Below, one piece after another: positions 19,764 through 28,520 of a stretch of 64,000 nt of DNA (within the stretch, counting starts at the first letter, position 1; each line of letters begins with the position of its first letter). Source of the DNA: Phyllobacterium brassicacearum. Its GTDB lineage: Bacteria > Pseudomonadota > Alphaproteobacteria > Rhizobiales > Rhizobiaceae. The position numbers were made by a program, and so were the translations under genes. Below the pieces are notes generated by a model. That model was not told the origin of the DNA and did no database searches. It saw nothing but the letters and a program-made list of their open reading frames with translations. Location: contig NZ_PGGO01000002.1 in assembly GCF_003010955.1 (NCBI RefSeq), positions 389,280 through 453,279 of the forward strand, written 5' to 3'.

Positions 19764-20840
19764 ATGAAAAATACCCCGATCAAAGCCTCGCTGGTGGCTG
19801 CGATGATGACCTTCTCCGCCGGCGAGGCAATGTCCGACGATTATAGGAAAAATCCGTTCACCCTTGCATACGCTGGAGCGATCACAGCTAACGAGCCCGG
19901 CAAGGTCAACATCCATCCGGTCCAATACAAGCTGAACGACCTTGATATCGCGGCGAACGTCTACACACCCGCCGACTACGATCCCGCCAGGACGTATCCG
20001 GCTATCGTGGTGGCGCACCCGAATGGTGGCGTGAAGGAACAGGTCGCTGGCCTGTACGCCCAGCGTTTGGCCGAACAGGGCTATATCACGATCACCGCTG
20101 ACGCCGCCTATCAGGGCGCGAGCGGCGGTCAGCCCCGCAGCGTCGACGAGCCCGCCAACCGTATCGAAGACATCCATGGCATGGCGGACTTTATTACCCG
20201 TTATGCCGGGGTCGACGCAGAGCGCCTCGGACTTCTGGGCATCTGCGGGGGTGGCGGCTACTCCTTGGCGGCTGCAGAGACCGACAAGCGGTTCAAGTCG
20301 ATCGCGACGTTGAGCATGTTCAATTCCGGACGCGTTCGCCGCAATGGTTACAACGATACCCAGCTCGATACCGTCCAGGCACGGATGAAGCAGGCTTCTC
20401 TCGCTCGGGCGCAGGAAGCGGCCGGCGGCGAGGTCCTGTATTCCGGCGACGCCAACCTGACAGACGAGCAGATCGCGGCACTTCCGTTCGACCTCTATCG
20501 TCAGGGCTACGAGTATTACTGGAAGACCCACGCGCACCCGAACTCGACCTTCAAATACACCACGAGCAGCCTCGTGGACCTGATGCGGTTCGACGCGACC
20601 GACCAGATCGAACTGATCGAACAGCCGCTTCTTATGATCGCGGGGAGCAAGGCTGACAGTCTCTACATGACGGAAGACGCCTTCGCGATGGCCACGGGTA
20701 CTCGCAACAAAGAGATGTTCAAGATCGAGGGCGCGACCCACATCGAAACCTACTGGGTGCCCGAATACGTAGACGCCGCGATGAACAAGCTGACGCCATT
20801 CTACTCGGCAACCCTTACGCGGGAGGCACTGGCCCAATGA
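19764..20840 (+). CDS. Exported alpha/beta hydrolase with cysteine nucleophile (YcjY-like)
   Basis: The 358-residue product begins with a probable signal peptide (SLVAAMMTFSAGEAMS). It has the two-part fold of the YcjY/dienelactone hydrolase-like group: VVAHPNGGVKEQ, TADAAYQGASGG and the nucleophile elbow GICGGGGYS, where cysteine replaces serine. The acid is near MIAGSKADS and the base in EGATHIETYW. A cysteine nucleophile suggests an activated ester, thioester or lactone substrate. Its stop overlaps the next gene by four bases. Confidence 0.82.
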   Translation: MKNTPIKASLVAAMMTFSAGEAMSDDYRKNPFTLAYAGAITANEPGKVNIHPVQYKLNDLDIAANVYTPADYDPARTYPAIVVAHPNGGVKEQVAGLYAQRLAEQGYITITADAAYQGASGGQPRSVDEPANRIEDIHGMADFITRYAGVDAERLGLLGICGGGGYSLAAAETDKRFKSIATLSMFNSGRVRRNGYNDTQLDTVQARMKQASLARAQEAAGGEVLYSGDANLTDEQIAALPFDLYRQGYEYYWKTHAHPNSTFKYTTSSLVDLMRFDATDQIELIEQPLLMIAGSKADSLYMTEDAFAMATGTRNKEMFKIEGATHIETYWVPEYVDAAMNKLTPFYSATLTREALAQ

Positions 20841-21250
20841 ATCTGAAACTGTCGATCATCGCCATGGCCATCGTTGTCGCAAGCACGGCTCATTCTCCTC
20901 TCTCCGCGCAGGATCAACCATCTTCAAACCTCGAGTCAGCGAAGTCCCGAACCCAGCAATTGATGGGCGATATCGCTCCGAAGCTCGCGGACCTGACTGA
21001 CGACGTCCTTTACGCCGACATCTGGGAGCGCCCTGAACTCTCCAAGCGGGATCGCAGCCTCGTGACCGTGAGCGCCCTGATAGCGCTGAACAGGCCCGAT
21101 CAGCTCCGCTCCCATCTGATCCGGGCCCGCGACAACGGGCTGACCGAGGCGGAACTGGTGGAAACGATCACCCACATGGCTTTCTATTCCGGCTGGCCAA
21201 GTGCTGTTTCGGCCGTGGCAATCGCCAAGGATGTCTTCGCCGCGAAGTGA
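20837..21250 (+). CDS. Exported carboxymuconolactone decarboxylase-family protein
   Basis: The 137-residue product has a signal peptide (IIAMAIVVASTAHSPLSAQ) and a CMD-like helical domain: DIWERPELSKRDRSLVTVSA, LRSHLIRARDNGLTEAEL and ETITHMAFYSGWPSA. The CxxC pair of the AhpD-like peroxidase members is missing. The E-x-x-x-H pair is present. It therefore resembles the PcaC-like small proteins often found beside cupins and hydrolases, whose reaction is unclear. It is translationally coupled to the hydrolase before it. Confidence 0.85.
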   Translation: MNLKLSIIAMAIVVASTAHSPLSAQDQPSSNLESAKSRTQQLMGDIAPKLADLTDDVLYADIWERPELSKRDRSLVTVSALIALNRPDQLRSHLIRARDNGLTEAELVETITHMAFYSGWPSAVSAVAIAKDVFAAK

Positions 21251-21286
21251 AGCAATCGACCCCGCAGGAATTGAAGGAACCATCCC

Positions 21287-21757
21287 ATGAACGCGAAATC
21301 CCTGATCCCCATAACCTTGATGATGAGCGCGACGGTCGCATTCGCCGAGCCGGACAGGACGATCACTGTCACACCCGCTGGAACCCACGCCTCGACGGCG
21401 GGCCCGCCCGAGAATTTCACCGGGGCGGTCCGTGTCGATTCTCGTTTTCAGACCAGCGCACCCGCCCGTGTCGGCGGGGGAACCGTTACCTTCGAGCCCG
21501 GCGCTCGAACGGCCTGGCATGTGCACCCCCTCGGCCAGACCCTTATCGTAACCGCTGGCGTTGGTCTGGTTCAGCACTGGGAAGGCGAGGCGCAGGAGAT
21601 CAAGCCAGGCGACGTTGTATGGATACCGCCAGGTGTCAAGCATTGGCATGGGGCGGCGGCCCAAACGGGAATGTCGCACATCGCCATCGCCGAATCGCTC
21701 GACGGGAAAACGACTGACTGGATGGAACACGTCTCCGATGTGCAGTACGCGCGATAA
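21287..21757 (+). CDS. Exported cupin-domain protein
   Basis: The 156-residue product has a signal peptide ([16 protein letters not shown]) and a single cupin barrel. Motif 1 reads [19 protein letters not shown], with Gln where many cupins have the metal-binding Glu. Motif 2 is [17 protein letters not shown], with the last histidine ligand. Cupins of this kind are commonly paired with CMD-like proteins, as here. It is probably a periplasmic metalloprotein of unknown reaction. Confidence 0.88.
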   Translation: MNAKSLIPITLMMSATVAFAEPDRTITVTPAGTHASTAGPPENFTGAVRVDSRFQTSAPARVGGGTVTFEPGARTAWHVHPLGQTLIVTAGVGLVQHWEGEAQEIKPGDVVWIPPGVKHWHGAAAQTGMSHIAIAESLDGKTTDWMEHVSDVQYAR

Positions 21758-21810
21758 GCCTGGTTCGGCCGGGTTCATCTCTAAAAATTCACCTCAATCG
21801 AGGGCCGCAT

Positions 21811-22284
21811 ATGAATAAAATACTTGGTGCCATCTCTGCTTCGGTCTTGGCGGCCTGTGGTGTCCTGCTGGTCGGCTGGCAGGTTCATGCCGAGCCAAAC
21901 CGAACGACCATGCCCGACATTGACAAGCTCATTCACTACACGACGGTGACGCGTGGCGAGGTAACCGAACACCTGATGACGACACGCGAAGCGATCGAAG
22001 CCGTCAAGAAGGGCGAACCGGTTCCGCCTGGCTCGCATGTCGTTCTGGTTGATTATCGCGACGGCGAAGTCTTCCGTTATTTCGTCATGGAGAAGGGCCA
22101 GGACTGGGGTGCCGACTACGGCGAGCGCCGCCGGACCGGCGACTGGCAGTTCCAGTGGTTCAAGCCCGACATGACCATCAACATGGACGAAAACACCGCC
22201 CGCTGTCAGTCATGCCACACGTCCAGGGCGGATCGGGACTTCCTCTATTCGTTCAACGAAATGCGAAGATTTGACTTCGAATGA
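21811..22284 (+). CDS. Exported cytochrome P460-like c-type haem protein
   Basis: The 157-residue product has a signal peptide ending near QVHA. It has a P460-like domain with VTRGEVTEHLMTTREAI, VVLVDYRDGEVFRYFVMEKG and DWQFQWFKPD, then a c-type haem site CQSCH at about 131-135 and RADRDFLYSF. P460-type proteins include hydroxylamine- or NO-related cytochromes, but many members are simple electron carriers or oxidases of unknown substrate. The next gene, for a membrane cytochrome, starts inside its last codons, so the two are co-translated. Confidence 0.8.
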   Translation: MNKILGAISASVLAACGVLLVGWQVHAEPNRTTMPDIDKLIHYTTVTRGEVTEHLMTTREAIEAVKKGEPVPPGSHVVLVDYRDGEVFRYFVMEKGQDWGADYGERRRTGDWQFQWFKPDMTINMDENTARCQSCHTSRADRDFLYSFNEMRRFDFE

Positions 22285-23044
22285 AGACCTTCAGAACGAC
22301 AAAGCAGACCCAGGCCTTGAGCGAGTATGGGGCGGCACTCTAGTGAGCAGCGTGTTCCGCATCCGGCTTCTCCTCGATTTTACTGCGGTCGGCCTGATCA
22401 TTGCGTGTCTTGCCTATTGGTGGCGCGATAATCTCTCCCACGAGCTGTTCGGCATTGCGCTGTTGGCCCTCGTCATCGTCCATAATGTCTTCAATCGCCG
22501 CTGGTACGGCTCGGTATCAAAAGGCAGGCGAGATGCGACAAGGGTGTTCAACATCATAACCATAGCCGGTCTCGCATTGGCCATGGTCGTCATGCTGGTC
22601 ACCAGTGCCATAATCTCGCGCGATCTCTTCTCGTTCATGGCGCTCGACGGAGGTTTCGCGGTCCGCGAAATCCATATGTTCGCGGGCTACTGGGTCCTCC
22701 TCATCATCGCTATACACCTGGGAACCCGGTGGGCAATCGTCATGAACTCCTGCCGAGGCATGTTTGGAATCACCAACAAAAACCTCGCGCGAACCATAGT
22801 CGTCAGGTGCGCCGCCGTCGCGATCGCCATATGGGGGATCAGAAGCAGTTTCGAAATGGCTTTCGGCTCCAAGCTGATGCTGACATACTCGCTCGATATG
22901 TGGGATTTTAACGAGTCGACGCTGGGGTTCTTCGTCAACTACGCTTCGATCGTAGGCCTGTGCGCCGGTATCACCCATTACGCACTTGAATTAGTGCGCT
23001 TGGCCAGGCGAGCTGTCACGCGAGCTTCCGCTCCGTGTCAGTGA
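22271..23044 (+). CDS. DUF4405-type membrane cytochrome b-like protein
   Basis: The 257-residue protein has about five membrane helices. The histidines fit bis-haem b coordination: SHELFGIALLALVIVHNVFN, then REIHMFAGYWVLLIIAIHLG. This is the usual DUF4405 pattern seen in membrane partners of extracytosolic flavoproteins and cytochromes. The frame starts with TTG at 22271 and overlaps the P460-like gene by 14 bases; a GTG near 22343 is another possible start. I infer that it passes electrons between the quinone pool and the periplasmic redox proteins encoded around it. Confidence 0.8.
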   Translation: MTSNEDLQNDKADPGLERVWGGTLVSSVFRIRLLLDFTAVGLIIACLAYWWRDNLSHELFGIALLALVIVHNVFNRRWYGSVSKGRRDATRVFNIITIAGLALAMVVMLVTSAIISRDLFSFMALDGGFAVREIHMFAGYWVLLIIAIHLGTRWAIVMNSCRGMFGITNKNLARTIVVRCAAVAIAIWGIRSSFEMAFGSKLMLTYSLDMWDFNESTLGFFVNYASIVGLCAGITHYALELVRLARRAVTRASAPCQ

Positions 23045-23239
23045 CCGCTGTTGGCGCATAGTTGCCGTGCCATCAAGGCCGCGATTCCTCGCCATCGAAT
23101 CCAAGATTTACTGTAAACGTGCGAGCGGCACACCGCTCTGATGTCCGTTGTCAATGCTTTGGACACGGGAAGTCTTCCGTTCTCACGAACGGACGCCGAT
23201 GATGATCGCGCATGGGTGGAGGCGGAACTCAAGGACGTC

Positions 23240-23513
23240 GGTGTTTTGCAGTCGAGAAGACCGGATGGACGCTCGACAATCTACGGGCCGAGGGCCTCCC
23301 CGCCCATATCCTTGAAGCATCGATTCCGTTAGCCGTCGACAGGGTGAAGAGTATTTCGACTTTGTGCGGCGAACGCGAGGAAATGATCTTGGACGACGGG
23401 TCAAGATAGCTGATCTGAAAGACAATATTAAGAAGATCAAATCACAGCGAGCGGATCCGCCAGCACGGGAGAAGCTAGCCAAATACGAAGAGACTTTGAT
23501 CCGTCTTTCGTAA
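23240..23513 (+). pseudogene. Frameshifted HD-domain (RelA/SpoT-like hydrolase) relic
   Basis: One frame reads TGWTLDNLRAEGLPAHILEA. After a frame change come EEYFDFVRRTRGNDLGRRV and KIADLKDNIKKI, followed by LAKYEETLIRLS and a stop at 23511-23513. These are the C-terminal half of the small HD-type phosphohydrolases related to ppGpp hydrolases (EDT...L..L.AEG, VK-(L/I)-ADL-x-DN). The N-terminal HD metal site is absent, and at least one frameshift is present, so it is dead. Confidence 0.65.
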
Positions 23514-23636
23514 AATCAATCAATCATTCACAACGGGGAACTGACCTCCTCCGCAATGTAGGACCTCCTCCCAAACAGAGAGTTCCCGTGTCGTCCTTGT
23601 CAAAGTCCACGACAACGATCAGATGTACCGGACCCA

Positions 23637-23897
23637 TTATTTCACCACACTTCCGGGGTGGATCACCAGGCCTGATTGTTTGGCGGCCTCGACGAACACG
23701 TCACGCGCAACGGTCGCACTGGCCTTGCCCTGCTGTGCCAGCTTGCACATTTTGATTGCCTTCTCCCGATAATGGTCGTTTTCCGGGGGCCATTTGATCG
23801 CGAGGAAGTCCAGCGCACCCTGGACGGAATCAATCGTTTGCAAATTGCCGAGTTGGTCGGTTTCAAGGGTGAGCGGTTGAAAGTCGTTTTGATCCAT
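23637..23897 (-). CDS. DUF982-family protein
   Basis: The 86-residue product matches the DUF982 family of small proteins that are multiplied in rhizobia: SVQGALDFLAIKWPPEN, then REKAIKMCKLAQQGKASATVARDVFVEAAKQSG. The function is unknown. It stands alone, has no membrane segment, and starts with ATG at 23897. The family is a good marker for Hyphomicrobiales. Confidence 0.85.
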   Translation of the reverse strand: MDQNDFQPLTLETDQLGNLQTIDSVQGALDFLAIKWPPENDHYREKAIKMCKLAQQGKASATVARDVFVEAAKQSGLVIHPGSVVK

Positions 23898-24090
23898 TTC
23901 CTTCTAACTCACAGAAGATGCGTAAGTTCCAACATGCAACAAGCATCAGAGTTTAGTCGACAGATCGCTGGCTCTTCCGCACAGAGACCAATAACGAGAA
24001 ACGCTCCGACTATTTCGCGGATCAATCACCGGGTGATGTTATATGGAATAAACTCAAGCTTCTGCTGCTCTCTAACACGTGCGCAATGCG

Positions 24091-25137
24091 TTACAGCGCC
24101 GCCAATTGTCGGTTGGATAATGAGGCTGGATACGCCTCGCGTATCAAGAGCTTGTTCTCCAGCGCCAAGATCACGGTCTCGGCAAAATCGGTTTGATACA
24201 TCTCCGACATGCTCGAAAGCCCGCCCGGTGTGAAGACATTGATCTCAAGGATCTTGTCCCCTACGATATCAAGCCCAACAAGGAACATTCCGTCCTGTAC
24301 CAGTTTTGGTCGCACCATTTCGGCGACTGAAAGAATTTTATCGTCAATCTCCACGATCTCGGCGGTGCCAGCAACATGAATGTTGGAGCGTACTTCACCC
24401 TTCGCCGGCACACGGCGAAAAGCAGCATATTTACCATCTCGTTCCAGCGGCTTTCCGTTCATGGCGAACAGGCGAATATCGCCTGCCTTGGCCTCGGGTA
24501 GATAGCCTTGGGCGATCAGGTATCCTTCCCCGCTAACCGCTTCGAAAATCTGGTTGAGGTTGGCATCCTTCGGCGAATCGATCTTAAAAACGTTCCTGCC
24601 ACCGGATCCCGTCAAAGGCTTGACGATCGCCCCCTTCGGCTGTTCTTCGATGAAGGAGCGGATTTCTTCGATGCTCTTGGAAATCAACGTGATCGGTCGC
24701 ACGGACTTGGGGAAGTCCTGGAAATAAAGCTTGTTTTGAGCGAGCGCGAGGCCCACCGGATCGTTGACGACGAGAACGCCGCGTTCAGATGCAAGGCGGC
24801 CAAATACTGCGCCGACATGTGTGGCCCACGGCCGCTCGGCGGCGTCCTGAGCTGGGTCGTTGCGTAGAAAGATTACGTCGAACTCGCGCACATCGATTGT
24901 CTTGACCTTGGTCTTGTCGCTCTGCAGATCCTTATGAAAGGTCTCCAATTTCTTGTAAGCGGTGCCGGGAAGTGCCGTGGCGCGTAACATAAGACTGTTA
25001 TCGGTACGCAGCACGAAATCGCCAGGCGTTAAATAATATATCTCGTGCCCGCGGCTGAGCGCGGAAAGCGCCAACAAAGTGGTCGTGTAACGGGGCGTTT
25101 CGCCTTCGATAGAATTGACAAGGAATGCAATGCGCAT
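24091..25137 (-). CDS. GshB-like ATP-grasp ligase
   Basis: The 348-residue protein resembles glutathione synthetase GshB. It has an N-terminal domain (MRIAFLVNSIEGETPRYTT), then an ATP-grasp domain with KPLTGSGGRNVFKI (nucleotide loop), EGYLIAQGYLPEAKAGDIR and EINVFTPGG (metal-binding E-x-N). Here it is the third gene of a unit with a DUF1704 protein and an amidohydrolase, nine bases after the former. True gshB is normally elsewhere in rhizobia, so I infer a peptide or amino acid ligase for a different product. A role as a second glutathione synthetase cannot be excluded. Confidence 0.85.
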   Translation of the reverse strand: MRIAFLVNSIEGETPRYTTTLLALSALSRGHEIYYLTPGDFVLRTDNSLMLRATALPGTAYKKLETFHKDLQSDKTKVKTIDVREFDVIFLRNDPAQDAAERPWATHVGAVFGRLASERGVLVVNDPVGLALAQNKLYFQDFPKSVRPITLISKSIEEIRSFIEEQPKGAIVKPLTGSGGRNVFKIDSPKDANLNQIFEAVSGEGYLIAQGYLPEAKAGDIRLFAMNGKPLERDGKYAAFRRVPAKGEVRSNIHVAGTAEIVEIDDKILSVAEMVRPKLVQDGMFLVGLDIVGDKILEINVFTPGGLSSMSEMYQTDFAETVILALENKLLIREAYPASLSNRQLAAL

Positions 25138-25146
25138 GGAGTACCC

Positions 25147-27051
25147 CTAAAGTTGCGAACTTGCGATCATTTCAACGGGCAACAAGCCCGCACGGGCCTT
25201 TGCAAGTCTCTCAAGGGCCTGGGGGTCCGAAAGAAAGGCCGGCCTTATTTCCGGCGCTCTAAGCAGGCCGCGGGAATTCAATTCCTCCATAACAACGAAA
25301 TGCGACGCGGCGATTTTCCCCATCCAGAACGGATCGAGCGCTCCGCCGTTGCGCAGATGGTTGAGCACCTCGAGGAGACCTCGCAGGTAGATCGCGTCTT
25401 TCGCGAGCCCTCCTCCGCGGCATAATCTGAGCGTCAAGTTGAAGGCATCGATTTCGCCGAAGCCATAATCGCGAACCAACGTATGGAACATTTCCTGGAA
25501 CGATGCGCCATCAAGCATTGCCGCACATGCAACAACGCGAGCTGCGATGAGCCGCAGGCGCGCAGTCGTCATGCCGCCGACAAGATATTCAGCGAATACT
25601 GCAAGCCCTTCTTGCACACCCTCATATCCCGCGAGCCCTGTCCGGAAAAGCCGCAGTCCTTGTGCCGATCCATTGAAATAGGTCAGTAGATGAACCCCGA
25701 CTTCATGATTGAGAAGCGCGGTCATCCTCCGCCGCGTCATGTTTGTGCGACGGGAAATCAGAAGCCGGGCACCTGATACCATCAGACCTGCTGGCAGGTC
25801 GTCTCGTAGCTCGACCGTCGCCTCAAAACCCGAATACTGCTTTCGATAAATCTCGATCATCGCGCGCGCCGCCTGCTCGATGACGTAGCAGTCGACACTT
25901 CCGTCATGGCGGCTGTCGCCTACAATTTCTGTTCTTCGATCTACCGTTTTGATCAGGATGTCTTTAGCCGCATGGAGCAGACCAGGTTCCACGCGGCCAT
26001 AAAGGACTCGGCTGAACTCCATGAAGCGAGGCGATTCCCGTGCGGAAAGCATTGACAATTGCAAATCAAGCTCCTGCTGCTTTTCGCGATAGAGATTGGA
26101 AAGCACAGGATCTTCAAGGCGGTCGAAGGCGATCGAGAAGAGTTTTTTCTTTTCGACATCAACCTGGACTGTGAGTGGCCGGTAGAGGAGTCTTGGCGGG
26201 CACTTGAATCCGTTCGCCTTGAAATCCTGCCAGGCAGCCTCGGCATTGATGGGCGTTACCGCGAGCAAAAAATCGAATGTCGTGGCGATGTCATCGACAC
26301 TGCGATCGGCTCGCTCGACAGCGTCAACAAAGGCCCGCCGTCCAAGCGCACGATGTGTCGGCAGGCTGAAAATCCGCATCGCCTTCAGGAATGCGGCGAC
26401 CGCCTGCAACCCGGCGTCGAAAGTGTTGGCCACCATCCTCTCGCGCAGCTCGGGATAGACGCTATCGGACCCAGGAACCCGGTAGATAGGTGCAAAACGG
26501 ATCGTAATGCAGGGAATGCCGGTTAAACGCGCGGCAAGGCGCGCGTGCGGATCATCCACTGCACGAAGTCTATCGAGACGGGGAGAACGGAACTTTGCCT
26601 CGACGCTCCCAATCCCCGAGGCAAAACCCGCTAACGCAGCTTGGGTCGCCGTTTCATCGGTGGCGGAAAGGGTGATCTCGAAAGGAGGCAGATAGGGGGC
26701 ATCATCGCTCAGTAACCTATCCTTCTCGAGTTCCCCAACGTCCAGTACGACGAACGCGCCGAACCTTTTCATCATGGCATCCCCGATCGCTTCAATGATA
26801 GGCACGGCGAAATCCAGATCAGAGGCGATGAGATATGACGCGTTGGCGGAGGCAACATCGAACGCCACGTTGTCGCGCCCATCGCTCACAGAGACGCAGA
26901 GAAACGGGAGAGCGCGGTCGATGTGAAGGCGCCCGCCGTTTTCCAGGTCACATCTAACTGATTTTCCGACGTCGATTGATGCAAGAGCCTCCTCGATAGC
27001 CGATAACTCGACCGCGACCGCTCGTCTGTTGTTCGTTTGCGTCTTACTCAT
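25147..27051 (-). CDS. DUF1704 (QEGLA-motif) metallopeptidase-like protein
   Basis: The 634-residue protein belongs to the family annotated as flavohemoglobin expression-modulating QEGLA-motif proteins (DUF1704). The N-terminal 300 residues are family-specific. The C-terminal part carries H-E-x-x-x-H (LLNHEVGVH, about 449-454) and the name motif QEGLA (480-484), which supplies a further glutamate. Eukaryotic members of this family (MATCAP) are zinc carboxypeptidases with the same motif, so a peptidase role is likely. I chose ATG 27051 because it overlaps the upstream stop (ATGA). The name-giving link to flavohaemoglobin is weak evidence for function. Confidence 0.85.
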   Translation of the reverse strand: MSKTQTNNRRAVAVELSAIEEALASIDVGKSVRCDLENGGRLHIDRALPFLCVSVSDGRDNVAFDVASANASYLIASDLDFAVPIIEAIGDAMMKRFGAFVVLDVGELEKDRLLSDDAPYLPPFEITLSATDETATQAALAGFASGIGSVEAKFRSPRLDRLRAVDDPHARLAARLTGIPCITIRFAPIYRVPGSDSVYPELRERMVANTFDAGLQAVAAFLKAMRIFSLPTHRALGRRAFVDAVERADRSVDDIATTFDFLLAVTPINAEAAWQDFKANGFKCPPRLLYRPLTVQVDVEKKKLFSIAFDRLEDPVLSNLYREKQQELDLQLSMLSARESPRFMEFSRVLYGRVEPGLLHAAKDILIKTVDRRTEIVGDSRHDGSVDCYVIEQAARAMIEIYRKQYSGFEATVELRDDLPAGLMVSGARLLISRRTNMTRRRMTALLNHEVGVHLLTYFNGSAQGLRLFRTGLAGYEGVQEGLAVFAEYLVGGMTTARLRLIAARVVACAAMLDGASFQEMFHTLVRDYGFGEIDAFNLTLRLCRGGGLAKDAIYLRGLLEVLNHLRNGGALDPFWMGKIAASHFVVMEELNSRGLLRAPEIRPAFLSDPQALERLAKARAGLLPVEMIASSQL

Positions 27052-27851
27052 CTCGTCGACCGCAGGCTTTCCTCCAATACGGGTAATGTTGACCGGACCA
27101 TAGCACGTATCGCAACCAGCGCTCGTCTGTCGGGTAAGCCCGTCCATTCATCCATAAAGAATTTCTTGAACTCGATGGCTATGGCGCATCCAGTCTGGGG
27201 GAAGCTCTCATGGATGAACCGCGTCTGCTCGCCTCTGCCTTCAAAAGCGATGTTCTCGCGGACATCCATGCGGTGACCACGAAATTTGAACTTGCTCAAT
27301 TTTCCCATGAAGGGCTCGATAACATGGGCCCATCGATCCCGGTCCATGGAGTAGGTGCCAATGTTGATTTCGGGCGCCGACTCCGGATCGGAGGGTACGC
27401 TGCCTGGCCCATCGCGGCGATGGTTGTAACTATGAATGTCGAGTACGACAAAACATCCATAATACTGCTCAAGCTGACGTAGGGTATGCCTCAGCATTGA
27501 GTAATAAGCATCATAAATGCTGAGAGTATCCCTCATCACGTTCGGGCCAGGTTTCTTGTTCCATACGTCGATGCCCCACGCCTGTTCTGGCGAAAGGTAG
27601 ATCGCTGCATCCCGCGGGCGGTTGAGATCGACTTCGAAGCGCGAGCGATGGAAGACGATGCGATTGGGAACATCGCAACCGGCGAAGTCGGTGAAAGGAT
27701 CTTCTTCCCGCAATCGATCGCCTTCTGAAATTGCCATCAACGCCGCGATGGCGGGTCGGACCGCGTGACCGTTGTGGATCGCCGTAGCCAACACGGGTGA
27801 CAAACCTCGATGCACTGTCCACCAATCGGCGGTGCCTACCTCCCGATTCAT
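27048..27851 (-). CDS. N-formylglutamate amidohydrolase-family protein
   Basis: The 267-residue protein belongs to the N-formylglutamate amidohydrolase family (zinc amidases related to succinylglutamate desuccinylase). Visible metal or substrate motifs are TAIHNGHAVRP, EEDPFTDFAG, the arginine-rich FEVDLNRPRDAAIY and FVVLDIHSYNHRR. The classical family acts at the end of histidine degradation. No hut gene is present, so the substrate here is probably another N-acyl or formyl amino acid or peptide. It is the first gene of the three-gene minus-strand unit and overlaps the next one by four bases. Confidence 0.85.
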   Translation of the reverse strand: MNREVGTADWWTVHRGLSPVLATAIHNGHAVRPAIAALMAISEGDRLREEDPFTDFAGCDVPNRIVFHRSRFEVDLNRPRDAAIYLSPEQAWGIDVWNKKPGPNVMRDTLSIYDAYYSMLRHTLRQLEQYYGCFVVLDIHSYNHRRDGPGSVPSDPESAPEINIGTYSMDRDRWAHVIEPFMGKLSKFKFRGHRMDVRENIAFEGRGEQTRFIHESFPQTGCAIAIEFKKFFMDEWTGLPDRRALVAIRAMVRSTLPVLEESLRSTR

Positions 27852-28137
27852 TCTGCAAAGCCAATATGGAAATTGCTCTCGTGTTTGATCGAACGCTTAA
27901 AGGTCGGACGTCTACGGATAAAAATCATTGTCGCTATCGTTCGCTGTCGAGTGCAATTCAAGGAAAACGTCTCATACCCTCACGCGGTTCCATCAAGCCA
28001 TACCAAGGAATATTGAATGTAAATCGGCTAGGGCGTGTATAAACGACGACCAGTCGATCAACATTTTTACCAACCTCGGGCGTTGATCTGCCGAGCATGT
28101 CGTAGATGCGCGCGAAAAGCCGCCGCCCATGCCCTTA

Positions 28138-28178
28138 GCTCAATAGCCCCTTAGGATCACCAAAGGTGGCTATTGAGC
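28138..28178. repeat. Perfect inverted repeat, hairpin
   Basis: GCTCAATAGCC (28138-28148) and GGCTATTGAGC (28168-28178) are perfect 11-base complements. The 19-base loop can extend the stem by CCTT-AAGG (28149-28152 with 28163-28166). The surrounding stretch 27852-28212 has no gene. No T-run follows on either strand. It could end transcription from the trio promoter side, or be the palindromic remnant of a small mobile element. Confidence 0.55.
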
Positions 28179-28212
28179 AAACTAGCCGACGTAGGCCCGA
28201 GAGATCATCGAT

Positions 28213-28520
28213 TTAGGGCAGCGGGATCGGCTTGTCGCTGAGTGTGCGCAAATAGGCGATCAGGTTGACCCGTTCGGTCTCTTCCGGGACACCAGGCGTC
28301 TCCATCTTAACACCCGGCGTGGTGAGCATTGGCCCGAAGAGATATCTGTTCAGGTCCTCGTACGTCCATACACCCTCCCAGCCCAGCAGGCGTCGGAGTA
28401 ACGCATATTTGCCATAGATGCCTTGTCGCAGCCGACGACGCTCCACAAGTTCTGTCCTATTTTGTTCCCTCCCTTTGGCTCGGCGTTGTGGCAACGGTCA
28501 CACGCGCGGGTGAAAACCTC
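28213..28520 (-). pseudogene. Frameshifted class I cytochrome c relic
   Basis: The intact part of the frame reads GVWTYEDLNRYLFGPMLTTP, GVKMETPGVPEETERVNLI and AYLRTLSDKPIPLP, the C-terminal half of a mitochondrial-type cytochrome c with the axial methionine in the usual place. The haem motif CDRCH (28488-28502) and KGGNKIGQNLW lie just upstream in another frame. A frameshift therefore separates haem site and axial ligand, and the N-terminus is lost where the GlxA gene ends. It follows the eleven-gene operon without a gap. Confidence 0.75.

Noticed and set aside
19692..20837. 381-codon minus-strand frame
   Set aside because: It is antisense to the YcjY-like hydrolase gene, which has a full fold and an operon overlap.
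24091..25137. Housekeeping glutathione synthetase gshB
   Set aside because: The fold fits, but the operon context with DUF1704 and the amidohydrolase suggests a different product, so no gene symbol was given.
27048..27851. Histidine degradation gene hutG
   Set aside because: The family is right, but no other hut gene is near and the coupling is to DUF1704 and an ATP-grasp gene.
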